From Bacteroidales bacterium (lineage in GTDB: Bacteria; Bacteroidota; Bacteroidia; Bacteroidales; UBA932): a stretch of DNA of 64,000 bases. Below are positions 8,405 through 16,882 of the stretch, piece by piece; the stretch's first letter is position 1, and every line of letters starts with the position of its first letter. The position numbers and the translations under genes were made by a program. The stretch lies in assembly GCA_024693285.1 (NCBI GenBank), contig JAILLE010000038.1:124001-188000 (forward strand). Direction: 5' to 3'. Below the pieces are notes generated by a model, which saw nothing but the letters and a program-made list of their open reading frames with translations, did no database searches and was not told the origin of the DNA.

Positions 8405-9637
8405 TTATTTTACTATCTCGAAGTAGGTGTCTGGTTTGTCAGGGTTGAAGATTTCGTTGCAGTACATGACTGTCACGAGGTTCTCTGTGTCAGAGAGATT
8501 GATGATGTTGTGAGTGTAACCAGGAAGCATGTGGACCGCCTGGATGTTGTCCCCACTGACCTCGAACTCAATCACCTCGTCAGTCCCGATCTTGCGCTCT
8601 TGGATGAGCGCGTGCCCGGCCACAACGATGAAGAACTCCCACTTGGTGTTGTGCCAATGCTGCCCCTTAGTGATCCCCGGCTTGGAAATATTGACGGAGA
8701 CCTGGCCGCAATTCAGAGTGTGGACCAGCTCGGTGAAAGAGCCGCGATCATCCACATTCATCTTCAGCGGGAAGGCCACCTTCTCCTTGGGCAAGTAGCT
8801 CAAGTAGGTGGAATACAGCTTTTTGGCGAAACTCCCGGCGGGAATCTCAGGAATAGTCAGGGTCTTGGGCTGCTCGGCGAACTGATTGAGCAGGTCCACA
8901 ATCTCCCCTAGCGTCGCCTTATGGGTCGTCGGCACATAGCAGTACCGGCCGGCCTCGCTCGGAATGACGGTGAGCCCTTCAAACTCGCACCTATGCTCAT
9001 TTCCCTTCAGCGCCTCGATCATCTCATCCACAAGATCATCGATATAAAGCAGTTCCAGCTCGACTGAAGGATCATTCACAGTGTACGGAAGGTCATTTGC
9101 CACGGCGTTGCAGAACGTCGCCACAGCGCTGTTGTAGTTCGGCCGGCACCACTTTCCGAACAAATTCGGGAAACGGTAGACCAGCACCTTAGCGCCAGTC
9201 TCTACTCCGTACTTCAGGAACAAATCCTCCCCCGCCTTCTTGCTCCGGCCATATTCAGAATTCCCGAAACGGCCGGTCAGCGAAGCCTGCTGCGAGCTCG
9301 AAAGCATTACAGGACAAGTGTTTCCGTGCTTTTTTAGGGTGTCGAGTAAGGTGCTGGCGAAGCCGAAATTGCCCTGCATGAACTCCTCCTGGTTCTGAGG
9401 CCTGTTGACCCCGGCCAGGTTGAACACGAAGTCACACTCCCCGCACCAGGCATCCAGTTCTTCGGGCCTCGAATCGATGTCATATTCAAAGACCTCTTCC
9501 ACTGTCATTCTGAGCGACAGCGAAGAATCTTTTCCGCCCAAGCCGTAAGACTTGGCCTTCCCGTCCCGAATATTCCCAAGCTGCGCGCAAAGGTTTCTTC
9601 CGACGAAACCCTTCGCCCCAGTGACTAGAATCTTCAT
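8405..9637 (-). CDS. capF: CapF/WbjC-like bifunctional NAD-dependent reductase plus cupin epimerase
   Basis: MKILVTGAKGFVGRNLCAQL... N-terminal SDR; C-terminal cupin (GQVSVNISKPGITKGQHWHNTKWEFFIVVAG). Confidence 0.88.
   Translation of the reverse strand: MKILVTGAKGFVGRNLCAQLGNIRDGKAKSYGLGGKDSSLSLRMTVEEVFEYDIDSRPEELDAWCGECDFVFNLAGVNRPQNQEEFMQGNFGFASTLLDTLKKHGNTCPVMLSSSQQASLTGRFGNSEYGRSKKAGEDLFLKYGVETGAKVLVYRFPNLFGKWCRPNYNSAVATFCNAVANDLPYTVNDPSVELELLYIDDLVDEMIEALKGNEHRCEFEGLTVIPSEAGRYCYVPTTHKATLGEIVDLLNQFAEQPKTLTIPEIPAGSFAKKLYSTYLSYLPKEKVAFPLKMNVDDRGSFTELVHTLNCGQVSVNISKPGITKGQHWHNTKWEFFIVVAGHALIQERKIGTDEVIEFEVSGDNIQAVHMLPGYTHNIINLSDTENLVTVMYCNEIFNPDKPDTYFEIVK
9502..9530 (-). repeat. CHSERSEE-type repeat, opposite orientation, inside the capF-like gene
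   Basis: ctgtcattctgagcgacagcgaagaatct on the plus strand; translated in the gene as DSSLSLRMT. Confidence 0.85.
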
Positions 9638-9658
9638 TTCATTCAGATTGACTGGGAA

Positions 9659-10750
9659 TTATTCGCTGCGGATATCCTTCGACTTCATCTTGGGCTCGAG
9701 ACCGAGATCCTCACGCACGAAGCGCAGCTTCAGCAGCAGTGCCTTCATCCCTTCGACATCCAGCCTTCTGGTATTATGGGAATGGTAATCCTCGATCTTC
9801 GACATGTCGGCGTTGCCCTTCGTGAAATAGTTGTCGTAGTTCAACTCACGGCTGTCGCAAGGGATGCGGAAATAATCGCCCATGTCAATAGCCCTGGACA
9901 TCTCCTCCCTCGTCACCAGCGTCTCATAAAGTTTCTCGCCATGACGGGTTCCGATCACCCTCACCTCTGTCTCTCCGTACTTCGGATCGATCTTGGAATA
10001 TGTCTCCTTAAGTGCCTGGGCCAGAGTGCTAAGTGTCGCAGCGGGAGCCTTCTGGACGAATAAATCACCGTTCTTACCGTGGGTGAACGCATAGACCACA
10101 AGGTCCACCGCGTCGTCCAGCGTCATCATGAAACGGGTCATGTTCGGATCGGTGATGGTGATAGGCTTGCCCTCCATCATCTGCTCGACCCACAGGGGGA
10201 TGACAGATCCGCGGGAAGCCATCACATTGCCATAGCGGGTGCAGCAGATGGTCGTAGCGGCATTCTCGCCAAGGGCCCTGCCCTGCGCGATCGCCACCTT
10301 CTCCATCATGGCCTTGCTTATTCCCATCGCGTTGATCGGATAAGCCGCCTTGTCGGTACTCAGCACCACAACGTTCTTAACTCCATGAGCTATTGCGCTA
10401 AGCAGCACATTATTAGTGCCTTCCACATTCGTACGCACCGCTTCCATCGGGAAAAACTCGCAGCTCGGCACCTGTTTCAAAGCGGCGGCGCTAAAGACAT
10501 AGTCGACCCCACCCATGGCGAAGTCGACCGCCTCACGCTGGCGCACGTTGCCGATAAAGAATTTCACCTTACCGGCCACGTCTGGCCTCTGAGCCTGTAG
10601 GAAGTGACGCATGTCATCCTGCTTCTTCTCGTCGCGGCTCAGGATCCTTATCTCCTTGATGTCGCTATCCAGGAAACGCCTAAGCACGGCGTTTCCGAAA
10701 CTGCCGGTTCCACCGGTGATCAGAAGAACTTTATCTTTAAAAACTGACAT
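9659..10750 (-). CDS. capE: UDP-N-acetylglucosamine 4,6-dehydratase/5-epimerase (CapE/FnlA-like)
   Basis: MSVFKDKVLLITGGTGSFGNAVLRRFL...STDKAAYPINAMGISKAMMEK. Confidence 0.92.
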   Translation of the reverse strand: MSVFKDKVLLITGGTGSFGNAVLRRFLDSDIKEIRILSRDEKKQDDMRHFLQAQRPDVAGKVKFFIGNVRQREAVDFAMGGVDYVFSAAALKQVPSCEFFPMEAVRTNVEGTNNVLLSAIAHGVKNVVVLSTDKAAYPINAMGISKAMMEKVAIAQGRALGENAATTICCTRYGNVMASRGSVIPLWVEQMMEGKPITITDPNMTRFMMTLDDAVDLVVYAFTHGKNGDLFVQKAPAATLSTLAQALKETYSKIDPKYGETEVRVIGTRHGEKLYETLVTREEMSRAIDMGDYFRIPCDSRELNYDNYFTKGNADMSKIEDYHSHNTRRLDVEGMKALLLKLRFVREDLGLEPKMKSKDIRSE

Positions 10751-10761
10751 ATCCCAAATTA

Positions 10762-13176
10762 TTATGCCTTCGCTGTCTTCGCGTCAGCGTTCTTGCCGTA
10801 GTAACCGTAGTGGCCGTAGTGACCGTAACGGCCATACTTGCCGTAATAGCCTGAACCAGAGGAGGTTCCGTTGAGAGCGTAGCACAGGTTCTTGTACTCT
10901 CCCCTCTTGTACATCGCCTCAAGCTCAGGGACGAGCTCCTTGTCAAGCAAGCCGGCCCTGACGATGAACAATGTCCTGTCGACACACTCATTGATTATCT
11001 TAGCGTCAGTCACGATGTTGATCGGAGGGCAGTCGATGATGACATAATCATACTGGGTCTTGAGCTCAGAGACGAGCTTTCCAAACCTCGGATCAGCGAT
11101 CAACTCAGCAGGGTTCGGAGGGATGGTTCCGACCGGGAGCACCTGAAGAGTAGGATAGTTGGGAGACTGGACGATAAGCGATTTGACATCGTCAGTCTTT
11201 CCAGCCAGGTAATCGCTAATACCATTCTCCGGGTTGCCGGCGAATTCGGACAATGTCCCGTGGCGAAGGTCACCGTCAATCACCAGAACCTTCTTGCCCT
11301 TGATGGCCAGACAGATGGACATATTCATCGTCACGAATGACTTTCCGGAGCCGGGATTGAATGAAGTGGTGGCCAACACGTTGGCGGAAGGATCCTTGGT
11401 CATGAACTCGAGGTTGGTCCTCATGACTCTGAAGGCCTCGTTGACAGCGTTCCTGTTGCCATGCTCCACGACAACAGCGGTTTCGTCAAGAGCCTGCCTC
11501 TTGATCTTGCCCAAGAGATTCTTCTTCTTGGAAGCGAGAGGAATCTCACCCAAATATGGCAGCGACAAAGCTTTCAGATCCTTCTTGGAGTGGATCTTGT
11601 TGTCGGCAGTCATCATGATGTAAAGGATGGCCAGAGGAATCAAGAGGCCGAGCAGGAAGGCTATCAACATGATCTGGGTCTTCTTAGGGGCCACAGGTCC
11701 GCCGATAACGGGGTGCTTGATGATACGAGTATTGTAGGCGGTGAAAGCCTGTGAGAGCTCGTTCTCCTCACGCTTCTGGAGGAGGAAGAGGTACAAGCTC
11801 TGCTTGACGGTCTGCTGACGCTCGACTGAAAGCAGCTGGTTGGCCTGCTTCGGGTTGGCAGCGATCCTGGCGGAAGTAGCCCTGGACTGGCCCTGGAGGC
11901 CGCTGAAACGGGTGTTGAGAGCCAGTATCTCATTGTCCATGGACATTGAGATGGCGCCCCTCATAGATTCGAGGGTCTTGTCCATATCCTTGACGAGCAC
12001 GTTGTTCTCGCCGGAGTTCTCGACCAGGTTGTTCCTCTCGATGAGCTGCTTGTTATATTCGTTGATACGGCTCTCGATGGCGGAGTTGGTGATGCCCATA
12101 TTGGCGGGCAGGGGCTGGTTGTTGGAGCCCTCGTTGGCGATGTAGTTCTTTACATAGCGGGCCATATAGAGCTGGTTGTTAAGCTCCTGCATCTGCTGGT
12201 TGATGGCCGCGTTCTGCTGCATGTAAAGGTCAGCGGCGGCGCCAACGTCGGGGATCATATTCTCGGATTTGAACGCCGAGATGTCCGCGTCAACGTCGGA
12301 AAGCTCGCCCTCAATCACCTTCAAACGGTCGTTGATGAACTCAGAAGTGGCCCTCGCGAGGAGGTTCTTGTCCTGGACCCACTTGACATTATAGACGGCG
12401 ATCAGAGTGCTCACAACGTCCTGAGCCCTTTGGGTCGAGACGTCATCCAGACCGATAGTGATCATGTCGGCCATCTTGTCTGACTGAGTGACGGTCAGGC
12501 GATTGGCAAAGCTGTTGATCGCGCTTTTCTTGGACATCCTCTGGAAGTTGATCTTGGAGTCATATCCTTCGGCGGGGTAAGAACTGGTCTTGGAGACGAT
12601 AATCTTTCCGAGAGGGGTCACCAGGGTGTCGCCAAGGGCGCCCTTGATGGCAGGCCCGGAGAGTTTGTCCTTCATCAGCACGAAATCGTCCAGGGCAACC
12701 TTGCCGTCCGCGGAGTTTTCGATAGTGAAGGAAGCGGTCTGATTGTCAGGCATTTCCAGCATCTCGACCTCGATCGGAAGGGTCGTGCCATAGAGGGTCA
12801 TATCATAGCGGCGACCGGGAGAGATATAGCTGTTATAAAGCTTGAGCCTGTCGACGACGTCCCCCATGATGTCCGGGGAACGGAAGGCGCGAAGCTCGTT
12901 GTAGACGTTGGTCCTGGTCATGAACATGCCCATGTCGGCGAACTCGGTGGAGTTGTCGATAGAGCGGCCGCGGGTGTCTGATTTGATCTGGACCTCAGCC
13001 GAGGAGTGGTAAACCGGGGCGGTGGTCAGGACGACAAACGCTCCGACCAAAAGGCAGATAGCTAGTGAGATCACGAACCAGTACCACTTCGCCAGACAGC
13101 GATTTAGGAACTCCCGAAGATTGAATTCTTCTTCTTGGGGAATATTGGCAGTGTTGTCGAATGTTTCCATATTCAA
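10762..13176 (-). CDS. Wzc-like polysaccharide co-polymerase / BY-kinase
   Basis: Wzz domain, TSFNPGSGKSFVTMNMS Walker A, VLVIDGDLRHG, Tyr-rich C-tail SGYYGKYGRYGHYGHYGYYGK. Confidence 0.93.
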   Translation of the reverse strand: MNMETFDNTANIPQEEEFNLREFLNRCLAKWYWFVISLAICLLVGAFVVLTTAPVYHSSAEVQIKSDTRGRSIDNSTEFADMGMFMTRTNVYNELRAFRSPDIMGDVVDRLKLYNSYISPGRRYDMTLYGTTLPIEVEMLEMPDNQTASFTIENSADGKVALDDFVLMKDKLSGPAIKGALGDTLVTPLGKIIVSKTSSYPAEGYDSKINFQRMSKKSAINSFANRLTVTQSDKMADMITIGLDDVSTQRAQDVVSTLIAVYNVKWVQDKNLLARATSEFINDRLKVIEGELSDVDADISAFKSENMIPDVGAAADLYMQQNAAINQQMQELNNQLYMARYVKNYIANEGSNNQPLPANMGITNSAIESRINEYNKQLIERNNLVENSGENNVLVKDMDKTLESMRGAISMSMDNEILALNTRFSGLQGQSRATSARIAANPKQANQLLSVERQQTVKQSLYLFLLQKREENELSQAFTAYNTRIIKHPVIGGPVAPKKTQIMLIAFLLGLLIPLAILYIMMTADNKIHSKKDLKALSLPYLGEIPLASKKKNLLGKIKRQALDETAVVVEHGNRNAVNEAFRVMRTNLEFMTKDPSANVLATTSFNPGSGKSFVTMNMSICLAIKGKKVLVIDGDLRHGTLSEFAGNPENGISDYLAGKTDDVKSLIVQSPNYPTLQVLPVGTIPPNPAELIADPRFGKLVSELKTQYDYVIIDCPPINIVTDAKIINECVDRTLFIVRAGLLDKELVPELEAMYKRGEYKNLCYALNGTSSGSGYYGKYGRYGHYGHYGYYGKNADAKTAKA

Positions 13177-13180
13177 GAGA

Positions 13181-13996
13181 TTAAATATACTTGCTGATTC
13201 TTTGGATGACGAGGATTGTCGAGGTCACGAAGGAGCCGAGGCTCAACCAGAAGGAAGCTGAACGGACATTGTTGCCGTTGACAGTGGACTGGCGCTTCTT
13301 GAAGTCATTGGGCTCGACATAAATGACATCGTCCTGCTGGAGATAGTAGGCCGGTGAATAAATCATGCTACGGGTTGAAGTGAGGTCGAGCGTGTAGGTC
13401 TTCTGGTGGCCATTCTCATTCCTGAGCAACTTGACATTTTCCCTATTGCCTTGGATACCGAGGTCTCCGGCAGTGCTCAATGCGTCAAGGACTGTCATAC
13501 CATCCTTGCCGATCGGGTAGCGGCCAGGCCTGGCGACCTCGCCAAGAACCTGGAAGTAAAGGTTCATGAACTCGACGGTCACGACAGATTCATTGACCTG
13601 TCCCTGGTTTTTAAGCTCGTCCTTGATCTTCTTGGCGACCTCTTGCCTGGTCATTCCAGCAACCTTGACCCTGCCGAGGGTCGGGAAGTCGATAGTGCCG
13701 TCCGCAGCGATGGTGTAACCGGAGACATAGGCGTTGCTGGATCCGGAGATGAAGGAGTTGGTGTTCTGACCGAGCCTCTGGGCGGTGTAGGGCAGGTTGA
13801 ACAGGGCGCTGAGCTCTGCGGTCTTGGCGTTGACGATGATCGAGATCATGTCATTGGGCTGCAGCACAATGTTCTTGACGGCCACAATCTCAGCTCCGTC
13901 AGCTTGATCCGTGTCCTGGAAATAAGTGATGTTCTTCGGTGTCGAGCACGCCGTCATCAGCGCCGTCGCCACCATGAAAATAAATGCTTTTCTCAT
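13181..13996 (-). CDS. polysaccharide export protein (Wza-like, SLBB)
   Basis: Lipoprotein-like N-term MRKAFIFMVATALMTACST; poly-export motifs (VVTVEFMNLYFQVLGEVARPGRYPI). Confidence 0.9.
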   Translation of the reverse strand: MRKAFIFMVATALMTACSTPKNITYFQDTDQADGAEIVAVKNIVLQPNDMISIIVNAKTAELSALFNLPYTAQRLGQNTNSFISGSSNAYVSGYTIAADGTIDFPTLGRVKVAGMTRQEVAKKIKDELKNQGQVNESVVTVEFMNLYFQVLGEVARPGRYPIGKDGMTVLDALSTAGDLGIQGNRENVKLLRNENGHQKTYTLDLTSTRSMIYSPAYYLQQDDVIYVEPNDFKKRQSTVNGNNVRSASFWLSLGSFVTSTILVIQRISKYI

Positions 13997-14026
13997 TTTT
14001 AGTATTTGTTATTTGTTATATTCTTT

Positions 14027-14740
14027 CTACTCGACCTTTTCAAGCATCGAAGGCGGGATGAAGCGCGTCGCGAACGCCGCCACTCCCTCGATCGTCACAA
14101 TCAGCTTACGGTCGTGCCGGATCCGCTTGATATGCCCTTCGAAGCCCTTGAATATTCCATCAGTCACCCTGACTCGGTCGCCCAAATGGTACTTCGGCTC
14201 ATCCTCGCCGAGATATTCCAGGCCAGCCTCTTTCATGTGGCAAAGCTTTATGAACATCTCCATTTGTGCCTCGGGGACGGTAACCGGCGGTTTCGTGCCA
14301 TCGTCGCGGGAGTAGTCGTAATATGGGATCAGGGACGTGCTGTACCGGGCTTTGATCTCCCGCAGGCCAACCGGCGTGGTCTTTATGAATATCAGGGAGC
14401 GCACCAGCGGCTCCTCGATGTATTTCATGTTCTTCTCGATGATGTGGGTCGGGTAGAAATATTCCACATCACCTTCGTCCAACGTCCGTTTGACCAGATT
14501 GATCTTCCCGAACAGCACCCTCACCGGATACCAAGTCACCTTAGTCAAAGCCGCATTGGACTTAGGTGAAACCGCACTGGACTTAGGTGAAACCGCTCTG
14601 GCCCCTGCTGAAAGTCTGGAGCCAGGCGAAGCCGCTCTGGACTTAGGTGACTTGGGTGCCGCAGGTGCCTTAGACGCCGCCGCGGGAACCTTGGGTGCCT
14701 TGAAACTATTTGAGGATTCTTCTGGCATGTATGATATCAA
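14027..14740 (-). CDS. UpxY/NusG-like transcription antiterminator with low-complexity N-terminal tail
   Basis: NGN-like WYPVRVLFGKINLVKRTLDEGDVEYFYP and a KOW-like C-term (LGDRVRVTDGIFKGFEGHIKRI); first gene of the capsule operon. Confidence 0.85.
   Translation of the reverse strand: MISYMPEESSNSFKAPKVPAAASKAPAAPKSPKSRAASPGSRLSAGARAVSPKSSAVSPKSNAALTKVTWYPVRVLFGKINLVKRTLDEGDVEYFYPTHIIEKNMKYIEEPLVRSLIFIKTTPVGLREIKARYSTSLIPYYDYSRDDGTKPPVTVPEAQMEMFIKLCHMKEAGLEYLGEDEPKYHLGDRVRVTDGIFKGFEGHIKRIRHDRKLIVTIEGVAAFATRFIPPSMLEKVE
14557..14665. repeat. degenerate 21-bp tandem repeat encoding the SPKSSAV-type heptad in the UpxY-like N-terminus
   Basis: ctggacttaggtgaaaccgc(a/t) units in tandem. Confidence 0.75.
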
Positions 14741-15039
14741 ACTATTCGGTCAACGCCCCCGCCCTTTCGTCTCTTCACCCGCTCGCCCGCACACACGCAA
14801 AACCATCGCTCCCCCCGCCATCAGCAAGGGTAGTCAACGGTCAATCAGCATGTTAGCAATCTGAACTCGTCCCACTCCAATCCAAGAGCGTCAAACGTGA
14901 CCATAAAAGTCTACAAATTTAATCTTTTTTCCGCATAAAAAATATTTAATAAAGTATCCAAACGACGAAAACACTATCAAAAAAACGCCATCCCCCTCTA
15001 TTCTCTGCCCTCTTCTGCGCACGAACCCCGCAACCCCGC

Positions 15040-15170
15040 CCGGTGTCCCACTTTCTGCCCCACCTGTCACGAAACCCCTTCCCAAGTGCGCCCGGTGTCC
15101 CGCTTTCAGCCCCACCTGTCCCGCTTCGGCCGGTTTTCCCATCCCGATGGTGCCGCAAATGGGACACCGG
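15040..15170. repeat. REP-like cluster L1 upstream of RAYT (two reverse copies, one forward)
   Basis: Reverse copies gcccggtgtccc(a/g)cttt(c/t)(t/a)gccccacctgtc at about 15040-15067 and 15092-15120; forward ggtgccgcaaatgggacaccgg at about 15148-15170. Confidence 0.85.
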
Positions 15171-15427
15171 CCGAACTTTGCTGGGATACCAGCCAAACGT
15201 TTTTTGGGGGTACGCTTCAGATTTTTCTGTTTTTTATCATAATTTCTGTTTTGTTTGACCATATTTGTCCTACAGGAATTGCCCTGTGGGAATAAACGCT
15301 GGCGCCTGCAAAAACCGGCTTGCGCATCTGCCAAACCGGCTTGCACACCGGAGAGACTGATTCGATTATTCTCAGCCGACTGTCGGCAAACACCGTATTA
15401 TCAACTATTTAATTATCAAACTTTGCT

Positions 15428-16333
15428 ATGAAATCTTTTCTTGACTTAAACAGCTTCAACGAAGATCATCTTGAATTCCAATTGGTCACTACAGATCACC
15501 TTTCCGAAAGCATCTGGTTCAGGGATGAACAAGACTTCAAGGTCGGGATGAATTATATCGCCATAATATCCTTAGCGACAGGCATTAACGTATTGGCGTT
15601 CATCCTAATGTCCAACCATGTACACCTCGTCCTCCAGTGCTCAAAAGCGGAAGCTGAAAGATTCATCAATGAGTTCAAAAGAAGATATTCCCAGTACATC
15701 AACAATCGCTACGGGAAGGTTGAATTCCTCCGGAACAATTCTATTAAAGCAGATACAGTCCGCATCGGCGATGAGTCATTGGAGAGAGCCCTCGCATATA
15801 CCCTGATGAACAGCGTTGCCGCAAATATCTGCTTGATTGCTTCCGACTATCCCTGGGGTAGCGCGGGGGTTTATTTCCAAATCAATAAACCCAAGGGCAA
15901 AAGATTGGGTGATATTTCCAAAAGTGCCCGGAGGAGGCTGCTTCACAGCAAAGCGGAACTACCTGATAATCTTATTGTTGGCGAAGATGGATATATTCTT
16001 CCCGAATCTTATGTTCCCGTCGGATTCGTCGAGTCGGTGTTCCGCACGCCGAAGCGGATGAAATATTTCTTGGATAATTCTTCGAAAGCCAAAAAGCGAT
16101 TAGAATCGGCGGAATTGGGGCTCGCATCTTTTAATGATCAAACCGTAGTCGCCGCGATTCATGATATGTGCCGGACGATGTTCAGCAAAAGGGGTGTTCG
16201 TGAACTAAACGATGAAGAACTCTCCGATCTGATCCGGGAGATTCGGAGGCGCTTTTCCGCTGATGTCAATCAGATCGCTCGGCTAGCAGAAATACCTTAT
16301 TCTGAGGTAATTAGGATGCTTGAGGAGTTCTAA
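15428..16333 (+). CDS. REP-associated tyrosine transposase (RAYT, Y1_Tnp/TnpA_REP family)
   Basis: FILMSNHVHLVLQ HUH-type motif in an IS200-like/Y1 context (LAYTLMNSVAANICLIASDYPWGSAGVYF); bracketed by repeat clusters. Confidence 0.88.
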   Translation: MKSFLDLNSFNEDHLEFQLVTTDHLSESIWFRDEQDFKVGMNYIAIISLATGINVLAFILMSNHVHLVLQCSKAEAERFINEFKRRYSQYINNRYGKVEFLRNNSIKADTVRIGDESLERALAYTLMNSVAANICLIASDYPWGSAGVYFQINKPKGKRLGDISKSARRRLLHSKAELPDNLIVGEDGYILPESYVPVGFVESVFRTPKRMKYFLDNSSKAKKRLESAELGLASFNDQTVVAAIHDMCRTMFSKRGVRELNDEELSDLIREIRRRFSADVNQIARLAEIPYSEVIRMLEEF

Positions 16334-16511
16334 CTCTATTCCGACTTGTTAATTTACTGTAGGTTATTCCGCCTTCATTATTTCAAGGGAATCGTTCCGC
16401 CTTTTGCGGTGCTTCTTTCCGGATATTCAGTCTTCAATTTCCTTCTCTTTATCAGCCGCCTTTCCTCTCGCCCATTCCTTTTCCCCTCATTTTTTCCTCC
16501 AAACCGCTCCG

Positions 16512-16714
16512 ATGGTGCCGAAAATGGGACACCGGGCGGGGTTGGGAGGTCGGTTCAGGGGGTGGCCGAGACAGGTGGGGCGGAAAATGGGACACCGGGC
16601 GAGGTTGGGAGGTCGGTTCAGGGGGATTCCTGGACAGGTGGGGCGGAAAATGGGACACTTGGCACGGTGCGGAGGGGTTTTCGGGACAGGTGGGGCTTAA
16701 AATGGGACACCGGG
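16512..16714 (+). repeat. REP-like cluster L2 downstream of RAYT (four forward copies)
   Basis: ggtg..gc.gaaaatgggacaccggg at about 16514, 16574, 16637, 16688. Confidence 0.88.
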
Positions 16715-16882
16715 CATGGCGCGGAGGGTCAGGAGCGATTCTGCTTGGGGGGTGACGGGTGGGTGGCGGTGCGAGGGTCTGTAAAGGATTTGGCTCTGGG
16801 GGAAGGGAATATAGAATATTTTCATTATTTTTGGAAATGGGAAAGAATCAATACTTTTGGGAAACTATTAATATTCAACTAT

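Noticed and set aside
15301-15345. aaaccggcttgc direct repeat (2 copies) upstream of RAYT
   Set aside because: Short, two copies only, and not clearly part of the REP consensus; too weak to call.
14891-15346. 151-aa minus-strand ORF upstream of RAYT
   Set aside because: Composed largely of translated cluster L1 repeats.
16512-16714. CRISPR-like array of about 26-bp repeats
   Set aside because: Spacer-equivalents are similar to each other (gttgggaggtcggttcaggggg), spacing is irregular (60, 63, 51 bp) and there are no cas genes; better explained as REP-like repeats of the RAYT.
16346-16882. N-terminal 179-codon extension of the S9 peptidase ORF
   Set aside because: It is the open frame through REP cluster L2 (GGAENGTPG repeats); the real signal-peptide start is at 16883.
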